A program made the translations under genes and the position numbers. From Sipunculus nudus (taxonomy: Eukaryota > Annelida > Sipuncula > Golfingiida > Sipunculidae), in the NCBI GenBank assembly GCA_026874595.1, contig CM049317.1, positions 42,618,401 to 42,682,400 on the forward strand: 64,000 nt of DNA. Reading direction: 5' to 3'. Positions 33,331 through 45,600 of this stretch are shown piece by piece (position 1 is the first letter of the stretch; every line of letters starts with the position of its first letter). Below the pieces are notes generated by a model. The model was given only the letters and a program-made list of their open reading frames with translations, searched no databases and was not told the DNA's origin.

Positions 33331-36300
33331 GATAATGACCAAAAACAATTGACCTATATTCTGGTAGATTATATACTGTTTATATATCCTAGTTTTAAGC
33401 TAGAGAGGTCTTGTTTTTTAAGGTCAGGCAGCATTGCATCGGTTTTACAAATCTCATACCGTTTCTCGTCAAACAAGATATTACAAGAGTTCACTGTTTC
33501 CGCACTTCAGGCTTCAAATCTCAGGCCACATTTCCGCAAATACTGTCTTATCTACACAAACTATAGTTCATTTTATTAGTCTTTGCATTCTCCATTCAGT
33601 CTGTTTGTCTCATTTCAATTCCGGCAAATGCTCGACCAATGGTTGTCTGGTTTGTTGCTTGCCGGAAATCTTCGATTTCGGCAAGCCTGTTGGTCAGTTG
33701 CGTATATGTCTGTTTGTCTGTCTGGATGTCTGTTTGGTTGTCCGCGATACAGGCTACAATTTCAATGCGATCGCTCTAAAATTTTTAGGTATAGTGTATA
33801 ATTGATTCTTCTCGAAGCCTTTTGGTTTTTGGTCATGATCGGCCAAAGGTCAGGGTCACCCAAAAACAAAAATAAAATGAAATTTTAAAATTTTTACCCT
33901 TTTTTTACCATTACTTTTGGTCATTTTTAAAGCTGGAGAGTTCTAGTTTTTGCATAATGTAGAGTTTAATCAATTTTACATGATTTTATTTCAAGTTTCA
34001 GGAAATGGCCACCAAGGGGCGCTGTGCAAGACTTTTTTAAGATTTTATTAATTATGCTTTAGAGGCCCTAATTTTAAAGTGATTGTTTCAAATCTCATAC
34101 ATTTTATGTTATACAGTTAGATCTCGAAACAGATTTTTCACTTTTTGAATATAGCCACCAGGGGGCGCTGTGGGTCAACCAGTTTAAAATATCGTTTTTG
34201 TCCTATAGCTTCATATATATAATCAATATCACAAATTTTATTATAGAATCTGAAACTAGGATAAATGGGCTTACTCCTGGGTACACTTGACCTCATTCTG
34301 CAGTTACAATGGCGACCTATTTAGTGTAAACTTCTTGGCAATTTAACTTTTAATTTTTTAACTTGGTCATCTTTAAAGCTAGAGAGGTGTAGTGTTTTGC
34401 ATCGCTTAGAGTTTAGTAAGTGTTACAAGACTAGCTTGCAAAATGACCAACGGGGGCGCTGCACAAGATTGCGAGATATCATTTTTTGACGCCCTAAAGG
34501 GCTCAATTTTGCAGCAATCATTTTGAAACTGATATATTTTATGTGTAACATAAATATCTCAATACAGTTTTTTGTATATGACCACCAGGGGGCGCTGCAC
34601 ACAAAACGCTTCAATATATAATTATTGCCCCATATCTCCAAAGCTAGAAATCATGTTACAATTTTCATTGCTGCTTCTGAAACTAGAATCAATGGCCTTC
34701 TTCCTGTGTAATCATATTGACCTAATTCCGGGAAAACTTTGTTGAAGTTGGAATAATTCAGATAATTCTATCCCTGACGCAGGCCCCAGTTTCCTGCAAT
34801 TGCTTTAAAACTTTTACTGTTGGTAAATATCTTTTATTGCATCAGACCTATTTGATTTTGTCAAGTTTGGACAAAGGTCAAATGTCAAGGTTATAAACAT
34901 GCCCCAGTGTCTTATTTTCTTCATAATTTGGTCATAAATAGTCGCATCCATATAATCAGTAGCTCATTTTACTCGCCTGACCATTCTTTATAATATAAAT
35001 GAATAATCTGACCATGACCTACTTTTCCTGTACGTCCGTCCGGCTGTCTGTTTTGGTCCTCAATTTTTAAATTCAATATAGCTTTAAATTTTTTTTTCTA
35101 CTTCCTCAAAAATATTGGTTATTTATTTGAACATTTATATATGTTTCTTTGTCTGTCCGTCTGTCTTTCTCTATCACCTTCTGTAAGCGCTCGACCTATG
35201 GTCGCCTGGTGTGTTTGTGTGTTTGTCCCCACTCTACAGGCAACAATTTTGCAGCAACCGCTTTGAAACTTAAAGCAAGATGGAAAACAAGAAGTCCTGG
35301 AAGCCTATTGTTTTTGGTCAATATAGGTCTTTATTTTTGTCACAACTTCATCAAAATTGGTCCTTTTTTCACAATCTTAGGCTCCATTTCTTCCTCTGGG
35401 TCTTCTCCATAAACTGGTTTAGTCGACTGGTGTCAATCTTGTGTCATTTTGTCAGTATGTCTGTCTGTTTGTCAGTTGTCCTCAATTCCGACTGCTTGCT
35501 GTTTCTTGTGTCTTACATATTGCATTCTACAGGCCAAAGTTTTGCAGGAATCACTTTGTAGCTTATACATATTGTATATCGGATCGATTTCTGGAAGTTT
35601 TATGTATATTATTTATAAAGGTCAAAGGTCAAGGTCAAGTTCATGAAGATGTGTCAAAAATCTTATTTTCCTCATATATTGTCAATATTGGACCTATTTT
35701 TACAAACTATAGCTCATTTTCTTCCTCTTTGTCTTCTACATCAATTGGTATAGTAAACTGCCCTTCACTTTGTGTCACTTTGTTATAATGTCTGTCTGTT
35801 TGTCAGTTGTCCTCAGTTTTGAGTACTTGCTTGTTCTTGTGCTGGACAAAAAGCATTCTACACGCCATAGTTTTACTGGAATCAATTTTTAACTTATACA
35901 CATCTTATATCGGGAACATTTCTAGAAGCTGTATAAGTATGTGTTAAACAGATCAAAGTTCAAAGGTTAAGGTCAACAAAACATATTTTTTCATAACTTC
36001 ATCAATATTAGTTCTATCTTCATAATATTAGGCTCAATTTCTTCCTCTGGGTCTTCTCCATAAACTGGTTTAGTCGACTGGTCTCCATCTTGTGTCACTT
36101 TGTCAGTATGTCTGTCTGTTCGTCTGTTATTGTCATAGCCTGCATGTTTTTTATTCATCTATCATGTTATTCTGCAGTCCACATTATGTTAGCAATGCCT
36201 CTGAAAGGCGTCCAGTTAAAAGTGAACCAGGAAATATGATCTGTCTGTCTGCCCGTTCGTCCGTGTCTTTTTAATTTTAGCATAGGTACAAAAAGTGCTA

Positions 36301-36470
36301 GTTCTTTCTGCTCTCCCATAAATTGCTCATTCAAATGACTGTTTTCACATGTTCGTCTGTCTTTCTGTCTCTCCGCCTGTCTGTGTTATTAAACTTCTGG
36401 CAAGCGCTCGACCTATTGCCGCCTAATCTTAAATCTTACCCTACAGCATAATTTTATATTAATGATGCCA
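33331..36470 (+). repeat. Diverged dispersed/tandem repeats rich in AGGTCA and GTCTGTCTGT
   Basis: Recurrent blocks include TAGAGAGGTCTTG, CAAGCGCTCGACC-like motifs, GGTCAAGGTCAA and TGTCTGTCTGTTTGTC. Within it a segment repeats with a period near 320 bp: TTCTTCCTCTGGGTCTTCTC at about 35390 and 36038, with a diverged copy near 35716. A related copy of the first part lies at 40180-40870. The reading frames over it are low-complexity and unconvincing. Confidence 0.65.
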
Positions 36471-36735
36471 ATATAGAGACATCATCAATTGACACCTTGT
36501 TGAAAAATATCTAAAAAATGCTCTTAATTAATTGGACAGTAGGCCATAGGCCATAGGAGTTATAAATTCCGGGGGGGGGGGCATATCGATATATTTTGTA
36601 AATATTGGATGGACAACCAAACAGTACAGCAAACAAAAAAGGGGGACCTAGGGTGGACCCACATACGCATTAACAGTCTACCGAGACATGTATAATGTTG
36701 AAACGTAAAGTATTTAGTACAAATACCCCCCTGAA

Positions 36736-37340
36736 AACAGTAAACTGTTCAGTACCAGTACCCACCGTACACCCGTATATTGTTCAGTAACAGTACCCAC
36801 TGGACAACCGTATACTGTTCAGTACTAGTACCCATCTGACACAAGTCCTATAAACTGTTCAGTACACGTATCCGCCAGACACCCGTAAAATGTTCAATAC
36901 CAGTATCCACCGGACACCCGTAAGCTTTTCAGTACCAGTACCAACCGGACACCCATAAACTGTTCAGTACTATTACCCGCCGGACACCCGTATATTGCTC
37001 AGTACCAGTACCCACCGGACATCTGTAAACTGTTTAGCACCAGACCCACTGGACGTCCATATACTGTTCACTACCATTAACCAACCAGACACCTGTAAAC
37101 TGTTCAGTACAAGTACCGATCGGACACCCATGTACTGTTCAATACCAGCACCCACCAGACACCCGTAAACTGTTCAGTACCAGTACCCACCGGACATCTG
37201 TAAACTGTTCAGTATGAGTACCCACCTAAAGTGTTCATTACCAGTACCCTCCGGGCACCCGAAAACTGCACGCATCGGGAAAACAAACTGCTCAGCACGG
37301 CCTGTACACACGTACACTGCTCAATCCGAGTACTCAGTTG
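36736..37340. repeat. 35-bp minisatellite (about 17 diverged units)
   Basis: The unit is CTGTTCAGTACCAGTACC followed by CACCGGACACCCGTAAA. The period of 35 is regular in the first units and degrades toward the right edge. Confidence 0.85.
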
Positions 37341-38493
37341 TCACACATAAACTGTGCCGCACCAGAGAAGAAGAGTCCACACGATACAAGTAAACTGTAG
37401 AGCACCAATAATATTTGAAATAGTCATAGTTCTACAAATATGCATCGTTAACAAAATCAATGGCTGAACAAGTGAAGCACAACGAGTTATCAGCAGTAAG
37501 CCTGCTGGCCCTGCTCATGTTGAATCAAAATTCTGGATCTTCATACCAGACTTATAAGGTGCGACTTTCAAGGAGACGCAAGCATACATTTATTTTGTGT
37601 ATTTATACATGTCACATTAACCACATGTATATCCACATTAACATATAAGAAAGCACTGAGTATTTAAGTGCCAGATTTGGTCAAACGTAACTTTTTGTTA
37701 TTGGACAATAGCAAAGCCGATCAAGGTACGAATCATGCAAGTTTTTAATTTATTTGCTGTAAATAAATACTATTTAGAACAAAGATGGGATGATGTTACA
37801 TGTTGTTTAACTAAATCTGTCGTCTTGGTCACGAGCTGACATTCCTTATACACAAGTCGAATTCATACAACGGAGCCCGTCTTGGTCATGGTACAGGACA
37901 ACTAAATCTGCAGCTGGAGCTCTATAGGTGCTCGATTAAGTGGATTCCAGAGTATAATTAATCATAAGAATGGCCCTGGATTTTAAAGCACGAACATTAT
38001 ATCACCGTTTCTCGAGTAGTAAGATCACTTTCTGGGTGTGTGTAAAACGGCCGAGAAGCCGTTAGCTAGTTTTGTCACAGCGATCAACAACAGAGATTTG
38101 TTCATCTGTCTGTGGTGCTACTGGTTGGTGAGTGCCTCGTCTGCGGCCACTGTTTGTCTACTTCATAGTGCTGTAAGTGGGGCCTTCTTATTAAAGCTGC
38201 ATGCTGCTGTTTGGGCCGCGTAAAACACGAGCTGGGTTTACACGTTAACTTCTCACAGGCGGCTGATCCTGTCAGTAGGCGTGTTCAGCAGCTGTTGTGA
38301 GACAGTTGACATGTCACAGTTGTGCTAGAAACAAAACCAAATGAAAATGGCTGGAATTGACAGAATGGTAATGAGTTTCACAGCACTCTAATTATCAAGT
38401 AATCTTTATCTCACTTTGATAACACGGCGGGCTGGTGGCTTCATCTTTCACTTAGTGCCGTAGCTCCATACCCAAACAGGCTTATATAACAAC
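37341..38493. other. Sequence upstream of the GPCR gene, no supported gene
   Basis: Probably contains the promoter and 5' untranslated region of the GPCR. Small frames at 37460 and 38038 have no recognisable content. No clear TATA box, initiator or splice pair was assigned with confidence. Confidence 0.4.
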
Positions 38494-39573
38494 ATGGGCT
38501 CAAACAGATCAGACCCGACGCCCATGGGGAACATTTCAACGACCATATCGGTCTCAGACCTGGAAATGGACACCTTGAGGTATTTTTCATATGGACTATA
38601 TCTTATTACTGTCTGGGGATGTGCGAGTAATTTGCTGGCTCTATATGTGTTGTTGCGCTCACAGAAAATCCACACAACGGTGTACGGTAGGTTTTTAATA
38701 GCTTTATCTACGTCGGATACGGTGGCTTTGATCACCACACAGATTGCTTCGCTGATTATCGGAGAGATGCCTGCGGGGCATCTCACGTGCGTGACCATAC
38801 TGTATTTGATGTATGTTTCACAAATGGTGTCCACATTTGTGATTGTTTGTATCAGCGGTAACCGGTTCGTTGTAGTTGTTTATCCGACCAGTTCTGGCTG
38901 GCTCTCCAGGCCACGTAATGGCGTGTTAATGATAGTCACTGTGACCGTTATTGCCGCGGCCATGTACATCTTCTCTCTGTTTACCTTTACTTCCAAGAAA
39001 GGTAAGTGTCAGATATTAACAGATCAGCAACTGACGTATTTCATTGGAATACTCGTGGCAGACGTCATCGTCAGAGACCTCATCGCAGGAACCATTATAT
39101 TTGTGTTGTCAATGTGCACTATATTTGCACTGCGTACCTCCGGTCAGAGACTGGCTAATACTAAAGCTCCGGGAGGAAGTGAGAGATGTGGCACGTTGTC
39201 TCGACATCGCCGAGATGAGGAACGTCAGGTGACCGTGTTGCTCTTGGTGGTGGCATTCACCTACCTGCTGCTCCGCCTCCCGTACTCCGCAACCTGGGTA
39301 CCCCAGCATCTACAGAACTTCATCAGCTACTCACAGGAGACGATTGTCCGCCTAAACACCGCCACCAACATCACCACGCTTATTGCCATGACCAACCACG
39401 GTATTAATTTATATCTGTACTGCCTGGGCAGCAAAATTTATCGTCAGGAGATAAGGAAGTACGTCTTACCCATCTGTGCCCCCAGCCGACACCGGAATTC
39501 TAAAGGCGCACATCCGCCGGAACATGAGGCCATCAACAATGGCGGACATGCTAACGTGCAGTGCGGACAGTAA
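38494..39573 (+). CDS. Class A (rhodopsin-like) GPCR, invertebrate peptide-receptor type
   Basis: A single-exon 359-residue plasma-membrane receptor expected to couple a ligand to G proteins. Seven hydrophobic segments lie at about 32-55, 65-89, 100-125, 142-164, 183-213, 246-269 and 286-311. The N-terminus has glycosylation sites N4 and N13. Family landmarks are N46 (TM1), D75 (TM2), and C99 with C172 for the extracellular disulfide. The DRY motif is NRF (123-125), TM6 has LRLP (260-263) instead of CWxP, and TM7 has NLYLY (305-309) for NPxxY, followed by a short amphipathic helix and a basic tail. The NHGINLYLYC pattern recalls FMRFamide-receptor-like orphans; the ligand is unknown. GC content is higher than the surroundings. 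The start is the first Met, placing the glycosylated N-terminus outside. The last 12 codons fall in a tandem repeat. Confidence 0.9.
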   Translation: MGSNRSDPTPMGNISTTISVSDLEMDTLRYFSYGLYLITVWGCASNLLALYVLLRSQKIHTTVYGRFLIALSTSDTVALITTQIASLIIGEMPAGHLTCVTILYLMYVSQMVSTFVIVCISGNRFVVVVYPTSSGWLSRPRNGVLMIVTVTVIAAAMYIFSLFTFTSKKGKCQILTDQQLTYFIGILVADVIVRDLIAGTIIFVLSMCTIFALRTSGQRLANTKAPGGSERCGTLSRHRRDEERQVTVLLLVVAFTYLLLRLPYSATWVPQHLQNFISYSQETIVRLNTATNITTLIAMTNHGINLYLYCLGSKIYRQEIRKYVLPICAPSRHRNSKGAHPPEHEAINNGGHANVQCGQ

Positions 39574-40023
39574 AGATAAGATAGACACGGAACAATGGCG
39601 GACATGCTCATGTGTTTTGTGGACAGCAAAGATAAGATAGACACGGAACAATGGCGGACATGCTAATGTGTTTTGCGGACAGTAAAGATAAGATAGACAC
39701 GGAACAATGGCGGACATGCTAATGTGTTGTACGGACAGCAAACATAAGATAGACACGGAACAATGGCGGACATGCTAATGTGTTGTGCGGACCACAAAGA
39801 TAAGATAGACACGGAACAATGGCGGACATGCTAATTTGTTGTACGGACAGCAAAGATAAGATAGACACGGAACCATGGTGGACATGCTAATGTGTTTTGC
39901 GGACAGCAAAGATAAGATAGACACGGAACAATAGCGGACATGCCAATGTGTTGTATGGACAGCAAAGATAAGATAGACACGGAATAATGGTGGACATGCC
40001 AACGTGTTGTGCGGACAGCAAAC
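39534..40023 (+). repeat. 56-bp tandem array overlapping the GPCR 3' end (about 9 units)
   Basis: The unit contains ACAATGGCGGACATGCTAAT and GCGGACAGCAAAGATAAGAT. The first unit includes the last 12 codons and stop of the GPCR (stop at 39571-39573); the later units are non-coding. The repeat thus probably arose by amplification of the end of the coding sequence and start of the 3' UTR. Confidence 0.9.
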
Positions 40024-40052
40024 ATGGTAAACCTGTAGTGTAATGTTGTTTC

Positions 40053-40091
40053 ACACACACACACAAACACACACACACACACACACACACT
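40053..40091. repeat. (CA)n microsatellite
   Basis: CA run interrupted by one AA, just after the 56-bp array. Confidence 0.9.
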
Positions 40092-40179
40092 GCGTTGCCT
40101 TATACTTTCATAAAGTTTTTGTTGTTTTGTGTAATTTGTCGGCATTCAGAAAGTGAATTTACCTTAGTATACCCTCTAC

Positions 40180-40870
40180 TTCACAAATATAGTCTGGACA
40201 AATTGTATTTCACTTTTAAAGCTAAAGAGGTCTCGTCAAACTCGTACCGTATCTCATCAAACGAGAATTTACGAGATTTTACTGTTCTTGTTCTACAGGC
40301 CAAACCTTCTGAGCAATTGCTCACTGTTGATAGAAAACCTACAATTCTGTTGTTTTTGTTCAAAATCTAGCCAAGGTCAAGGTCACCAAAAAAGCTCCAA
40401 AATCTAATTTCCCACATAACGTCGTCACAAATTGTGGTATCTTCACAAACTATAGCTCATTTTGTTCCTATATACATTTACCATAATATGTACTAGTAAA
40501 CGGTCATCCCAGATAGGTCAGTCTGTCAGTATGTCCGTCTGTTGTCATCATTTTCGCCGGCCTCCTCTCTTGTCTGACTTGTGTTATTATGCACTCCACA
40601 TTTTTTTTGTTGCAATCGTTCTGAAAGGCATACATCTGAAAGATAACCGTCCTTATATTTTGCTGCCGTCTGTTTGTACGTCCGCAACTTTTCAATATCA
40701 GCATAACTATAATAACCTATCATTTGTTTCGGCTAAAACAGAAAATGTTTCCTTCATTTGACTGTTTCCACATGTTCCCTTGTTACTCTATCTGCCCGTC
40801 TATCTGGATGTCTATCTAATTCCAATTTTCGGCAAGCGCTCGATCTGTGGCCCGAACACTTGGTAGTAAT
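40180..40870 (+). repeat. Copy of the dispersed repeat at 33331-36470
   Basis: Shares AAAGAGGTCTCGTCAAA-like, CTCATCAAACGAGA-like, CAAGGTCACC, GTCAGTATGTC and GGCAAGCGCTCGA blocks in the same order as 33400-36410. Confidence 0.6.
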
Positions 40871-41555
40871 CCCAAAGAAATGCCTTAACATTGTCATGTA
40901 ACGGACATGAATGTTATGTATTTGTTTGTTTTTGTCGCATTGTGTTTACATATAACAATTGTCATATGTGTTACTCGTCTCTGTTGTTCACTTTAATATT
41001 AGTTATCAGTCCTGCATTTAATGTTTAACACATTCCTACAATACACATGGTCTGGTGTTATGTAAAACAGAGAGCTTTACTTTTAAAATTGCTTACTTTT
41101 ATGTGTTAGGGCCGTTTGGTTTTGTGTAGTTACACGGACTCGTGGTGTGAATCACCACCTCATTCGTCTGTATATTAAAGAAAGAATAACATGGTTTCTT
41201 AATCCTGTGTTTTGTATAAGATTTTAAAAAATGTCAACGAGTCTGACTAAAGGTCTTGTGAAAGTTTATTCAATGTTTGAATGGTGGAAAACAGATCGTT
41301 TTGAATTGTTCTGTTCTGGTTTTCGAGACTCTGAAGTCTGATCGGTTTATAAGCCAATAAGGAACGATTTTATTTTCGGAAAAGGAATTTTTGAGGAAGT
41401 AGAATTATTTGAGTTTGAATTGAATCAACATATTCTCAAAATGGCTTGTGCAAAGAATTTCATTCTTTAACAAGGTTCATTTAAGGGCTGGCTGGTAACT
41501 AGCTGCTGGTGGGACTATAATGTATTGTGTAAGCCAAAGTGACCCTTTTGACTGT
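40871..41555. other. Intergenic sequence, nothing recognised
   Basis: No supported gene or repeat. Confidence 0.5.
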
Positions 41556-41665
41556 TTCTTAAATAAATCAGATAATACCAACAGTCTAGTTTTCAGTTAA
41601 TTGTTTTATATATTTTTTGCATACAATCAGGTCATACAATACACATTTCATACATTTTGTTTTCA
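41556..41665 (+). repeat. Direct repeat, left copy
   Basis: About 110 bp (containing TTTTCAGTTAATTGTTTTAT and ACACATTTCATACATTT) repeated at 41944-42053 in the same orientation, with a TA microsatellite between. Confidence 0.75.
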
Positions 41666-41761
41666 ATCACATTAAATAAAATCTATACCATCTATACAAG
41701 CACATCGTATTGGATATTATTTCAATTATTTCCATATTTCAAGGCTAGTACATCGCACATT

Positions 41762-41834
<73 letters not shown>
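41762..41834. repeat. (TA)n microsatellite
   Basis: Uninterrupted TA dinucleotides for about 73 bp. Confidence 0.95.
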
Positions 41835-41836
<2 letters not shown>

Positions 41837-41943
41837 TATAGGGGAGAGTTTTCCCATGACCTGAAGTACACACATTATGTAGGATAATTTGCCTCATTTT
41901 GTTGTTTTTTGTTGCTGTTTGAGCACAATTGTATATATATATA

Positions 41944-42053
41944 TTCTTTAAATAAGTCAGACAATACCAACCGTCTTGTTTTCAGTTAATTGTTTTATAT
42001 ATTTATTGCATACAATAAGGTCTTACAATACACATTTCATACATTTAGTATAC
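41944..42053 (+). repeat. Direct repeat, right copy
   Basis: Second copy of the 41556-41665 segment with a handful of differences. Confidence 0.75.
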
Positions 42054-42780
42054 AAATATGCTCAACCGACACATATGCTTATATTTTTCCTATATATTCC
42101 ATTCTCCTTACAAAATCTGGCAATAAATTACATATATTCCTTTGTACTACAATATACATACATTTTTTATGTAAGTAGCAACTAATTTATTTAAAGGTTA
42201 CACTTATTTGGAAACCATCCATACAATACGGTGTTCCAGATTTAAAATGGCATGATCACTCCATTTGATTTCATCAAATCTACAATTCTAAAATACAATT
42301 ATAAAACATTAATAAAAAATGTTTTTCTCCGGATCTATAGAGCAATACGAATATCGGGGGCATTCAGCTACCATATCTAAATTAAACTATTGGTTGGTGA
42401 ATGATTATGGTGTATTTTTAAAAGTATTCTCTTGTATACATATCGACTGAGATTTTACGGATAGCGCCAAAGTCTATCCACCAGTTAAAATTATCATCCT
42501 GCACGGTATCTCTTTATTGGACCGAGAATGAGGGTGCAGTTGATTTCTGTTCCACTAATATATATAAATATATTTAGAAGACAAAGTATATTTAAAATAC
42601 CCTTAATTGTAATTATACTATGCTCGTCTAATAATCTTCATTATGTAATCCTGTTTTTATACAAACTTTTCTTCAACCTTAATCCATCTATTGTCCACAG
42701 AGGATGCAGTTTTACCTCATTTTATGAAGCTGGTTCTTTGAGACAAATCTGTGTCTATGACCAAAGCCTGTTTACAGGTT
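42054..42780. other. Intergenic sequence, nothing recognised
   Basis: AT-rich, no supported gene. Confidence 0.5.
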
Positions 42781-43982
42781 TTTAGCTCAGCTGACTGAAA
42801 GTCACCTGAGCTATAGCGAGCAGTCTTTGTCCGTCTGTCCATCCGTTAACCAGGCACAAATCGTAACCGCTGGACCTGGAATCTTCTTACTTGACTTCCA
42901 AGAAGGTCCATGAAACATCTCCTTTGAAACTAGAAATTAGGTCTTTTTGCATGCATGGAGTGTTTCATCAGTTCCTGCAGACTGGTGGCGCTACCTGTAT
43001 TTTTATCGAATATTAATGCATTTTCTCTTTTTCTGAGACCCTCAAAGATGCAGTCGTCCGTTAACAAGGCACATATCGTAACCACTGCACCTAGAATCTT
43101 CTTAGTTAATATCCATGGAGGTCATTACAAATCTCCTTGGAATCCTGAAATTAGCTCTCTGTTACCCATATCCTCAAAGCTATAGGCTTATAAGTACCCT
43201 CTAGAATAATTAAAAATTTGGTACAAAAGCTCCTTTATCTGAATAACTGATGCATTTCTCGCCACGATTCTTTGCATGGATATTGATCATGGAGTGTTTC
43301 ATCAGTTTCTGCAGACTGATGGCGCCACCTGTATTTTTTTTCTCGAAATTGCACGCATTTTTTTCTCTATTTTTGACGCCTTCAAAGATGCACAAATCGT
43401 AACCATATAGACTAGAATCATGAAACCTCTGCATCCTGAGAGGTCCTCCAACCTTTCTCAGAAACCTGAAATTATGTCAGTTATATTCTTAGAGTTACGG
43501 AGCCCGTTTAACCCCTCCCCAGAATAATTAAAAAATACACACTAATTGCCAGATTCCTCAGGAAAGGCTCGATGGATTGTCATAAAATGTGGTGTGCTTA
43601 TGGATCTTAATGAACCTTAGCTACATGGCATGAATGGTGGTGCCACCTGCACTATCTTATTTTAAACAAATTTTACTTGTATTTTTTAGAATACTAACTC
43701 TGTTTACAATGTACAAACCGTACCCGTAAAGGCTAGAGTCATGAACATCTGCATCCTGAGAATTCTTCAGAAGTTCTCTTCAGAAATCTGAAATTAGGTT
43801 ACTGTGACCTGCTTTCTCCGAGTTACGGGGCGTGTTTGAGCATCCCAGAAATATTGTAACGGACTTCCGGTGTCATGGCTGCTTGTAGCTAGACGGATAT
43901 AAGGACTGCTCCGTATAAAAGTGGAATTACCCAGTGTAAAAAGGTTTCAATACGGAACAGGTACAACAAAAAGTTATAGACA

Positions 43983-44917
43983 ATGCCTAAACAACAACGA
44001 ACCAAAAGAGGTGATACACAAGGGAGCCTAGATAGCTTCATTGAAAAAGAAACCACGGAGGAAAGCAGTTTGCAGACGATCGAGCCCCAGCATGGGGCAT
44101 GTAAACAAACGGACAAAGACGTGAGAGAGGTGAGCCAGAGTATGAATAAAACTATGCTTGACACAAAATTAAAAGCTCTTGAAAATAATATTTTGAAAGC
44201 ATTCACAGATTTTAAAACTTCACTAGAAACACAAGTAAAGAGATTACTTGGTGAAGTTCAAACATTAGAAAAAGGTGTCGGAGAATGTAAAGATGAGCTA
44301 GGTCAGTTAAAGAGAAGTACAGAATTCTCACAAGGTCAGATTGAAGATTTGCTCAAGAAAATGAAACATTGAAAAAAGAATCTGATCAAATGAAAGTTGA
44401 GATGAACAGTTTGAAAAAAGATTTGTATGAGAAAAATAAAATAATTCAAGAATAAGAACAAAGATGTATGAAAAACCTGAATGAATTGGAACGTTATTCC
44501 AGAGAATTTAATGTAAGACTGACTGGGATGAAAGAAGAAAAAGGAGAAAATTGCAAAAATATTTTGGCTCAAATTATTGAAGAAAATAATTTGGCAGAAA
44601 GGAAAACAAAAGCTGAAATATTAGACTGTATTGAACACGCGCACAAGTCCGGTCAAAAGTTCAGAGACACTCGGCACATAATTGCCCGTTTCTATAGCCG
44701 GGGGTTGAGAAACCACAAAAAAGCCGCAAAAGAAAAGCTGAATAATAGAGATGGAAATAACGGTGTGCACCTGTACGAGGACTTGACTGCTGAGGACTAC
44801 AAACAGAAGAAGAGAGCAAGAGATCAAATGAAAGAAGCCCATCGGCAACACACGAAAACCCGCTTCTGGCATGGACAATTGATTATTGAGGGAAAGCGTG
44901 TGGAGATAAGTTCATAA
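43983..44917 (+). pseudogene. LINE ORF1 (Transposase_22-like RNA-binding protein), broken
   Basis: The first frame, 43983-44372 (129 residues), has a charged N-terminus followed by a heptad-rich coiled coil (about residues 55-125), as for trimerisation of L1 ORF1p. A frameshift near 44360 and an in-frame TAA at 44453-44455 break it. The second frame, 44468-44917 (149 residues), carries the RRM and C-terminal domain signature: LERYSREFNVRLTGM, then RFYSRGLRNHKKAAKEKL and EDLTAEDYKQKKR. The product would bind element RNA as a chaperone. Confidence 0.75.
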
Positions 44918-45300
44918 ACTCTGTTTTTCTCGCCACGTATCTTTGGGTGCATGTTTCAATAACTGTCCACCAGAATGCGCCAGTACACAAAGTTGTCAAG
45001 TAACTCGAAAGAGGGCGCTACAACCGACAAAAAGGATAATAATGACCAAAAAAGACCTTAAGATAGCGTAATTATACTGCATTAAAAACCATGTGGTTAT
45101 GGTGTTAAGGATCATATAAATAAATTAGTAAATAACTTTAAAAAAATGGAGCGATACAGACTGTTTCCGGCTTAGCATCAATATAGTTAACATAGCTATA
45201 AGATAATTATCAAAGTTGAGTGTTTTGTCATTAGCTGGATACACATAAAGGGACGCTCCTGGTAACCAGCTGATATTTTCTATTACAGAGATCTGCAGCT

Positions 45301-45600
45301 ATGTTATTAATATGCATCCATTCACCACTAGAATTACTGTTCTATTTATTACTGTTCTATGTGTGCCTTAAATTATGTTTGTTGTGTAGAACGAGAAAGT
45401 ACTTGGTTAGGGAATATTATCTAGAAAAGGAGATTTTGAAGAAGTGTATAAGGTTGATTGTTATGTTACTAGCAATTGATAATTATTTATGGGGAATACT
45501 CAAATGTAAACCTTGGAAGGAGGTTAAGGTAGACAAAGAATGTGTGAATATTGGTTATAAAATCATTGGCAAAACTAACAATAAGTTAAAAATAATATGA
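45301..45600 (+). CDS. Small hydrophobic frame between LINE ORF1 and ORF2, doubtful
   Basis: A 99-residue frame with a strongly hydrophobic Leu/Cys-rich N-terminal half and a Lys-rich C-terminal half. Its stop overlaps the probable ORF2 start (45598-45600). It lies in the roughly 680-bp spacer. It resembles nothing I know and may be chance in AT-rich DNA. Confidence 0.15.
   Translation: MLLICIHSPLELLFYLLLFYVCLKLCLLCRTRKYLVREYYLEKEILKKCIRLIVMLLAIDNYLWGILKCKPWKEVKVDKECVNIGYKIIGKTNNKLKII

Noticed and set aside
39444-40145. Minus-strand frames rich in Cys and Leu downstream of the GPCR
   Set aside because: They translate the 56-bp tandem array and the adjacent CA repeat.
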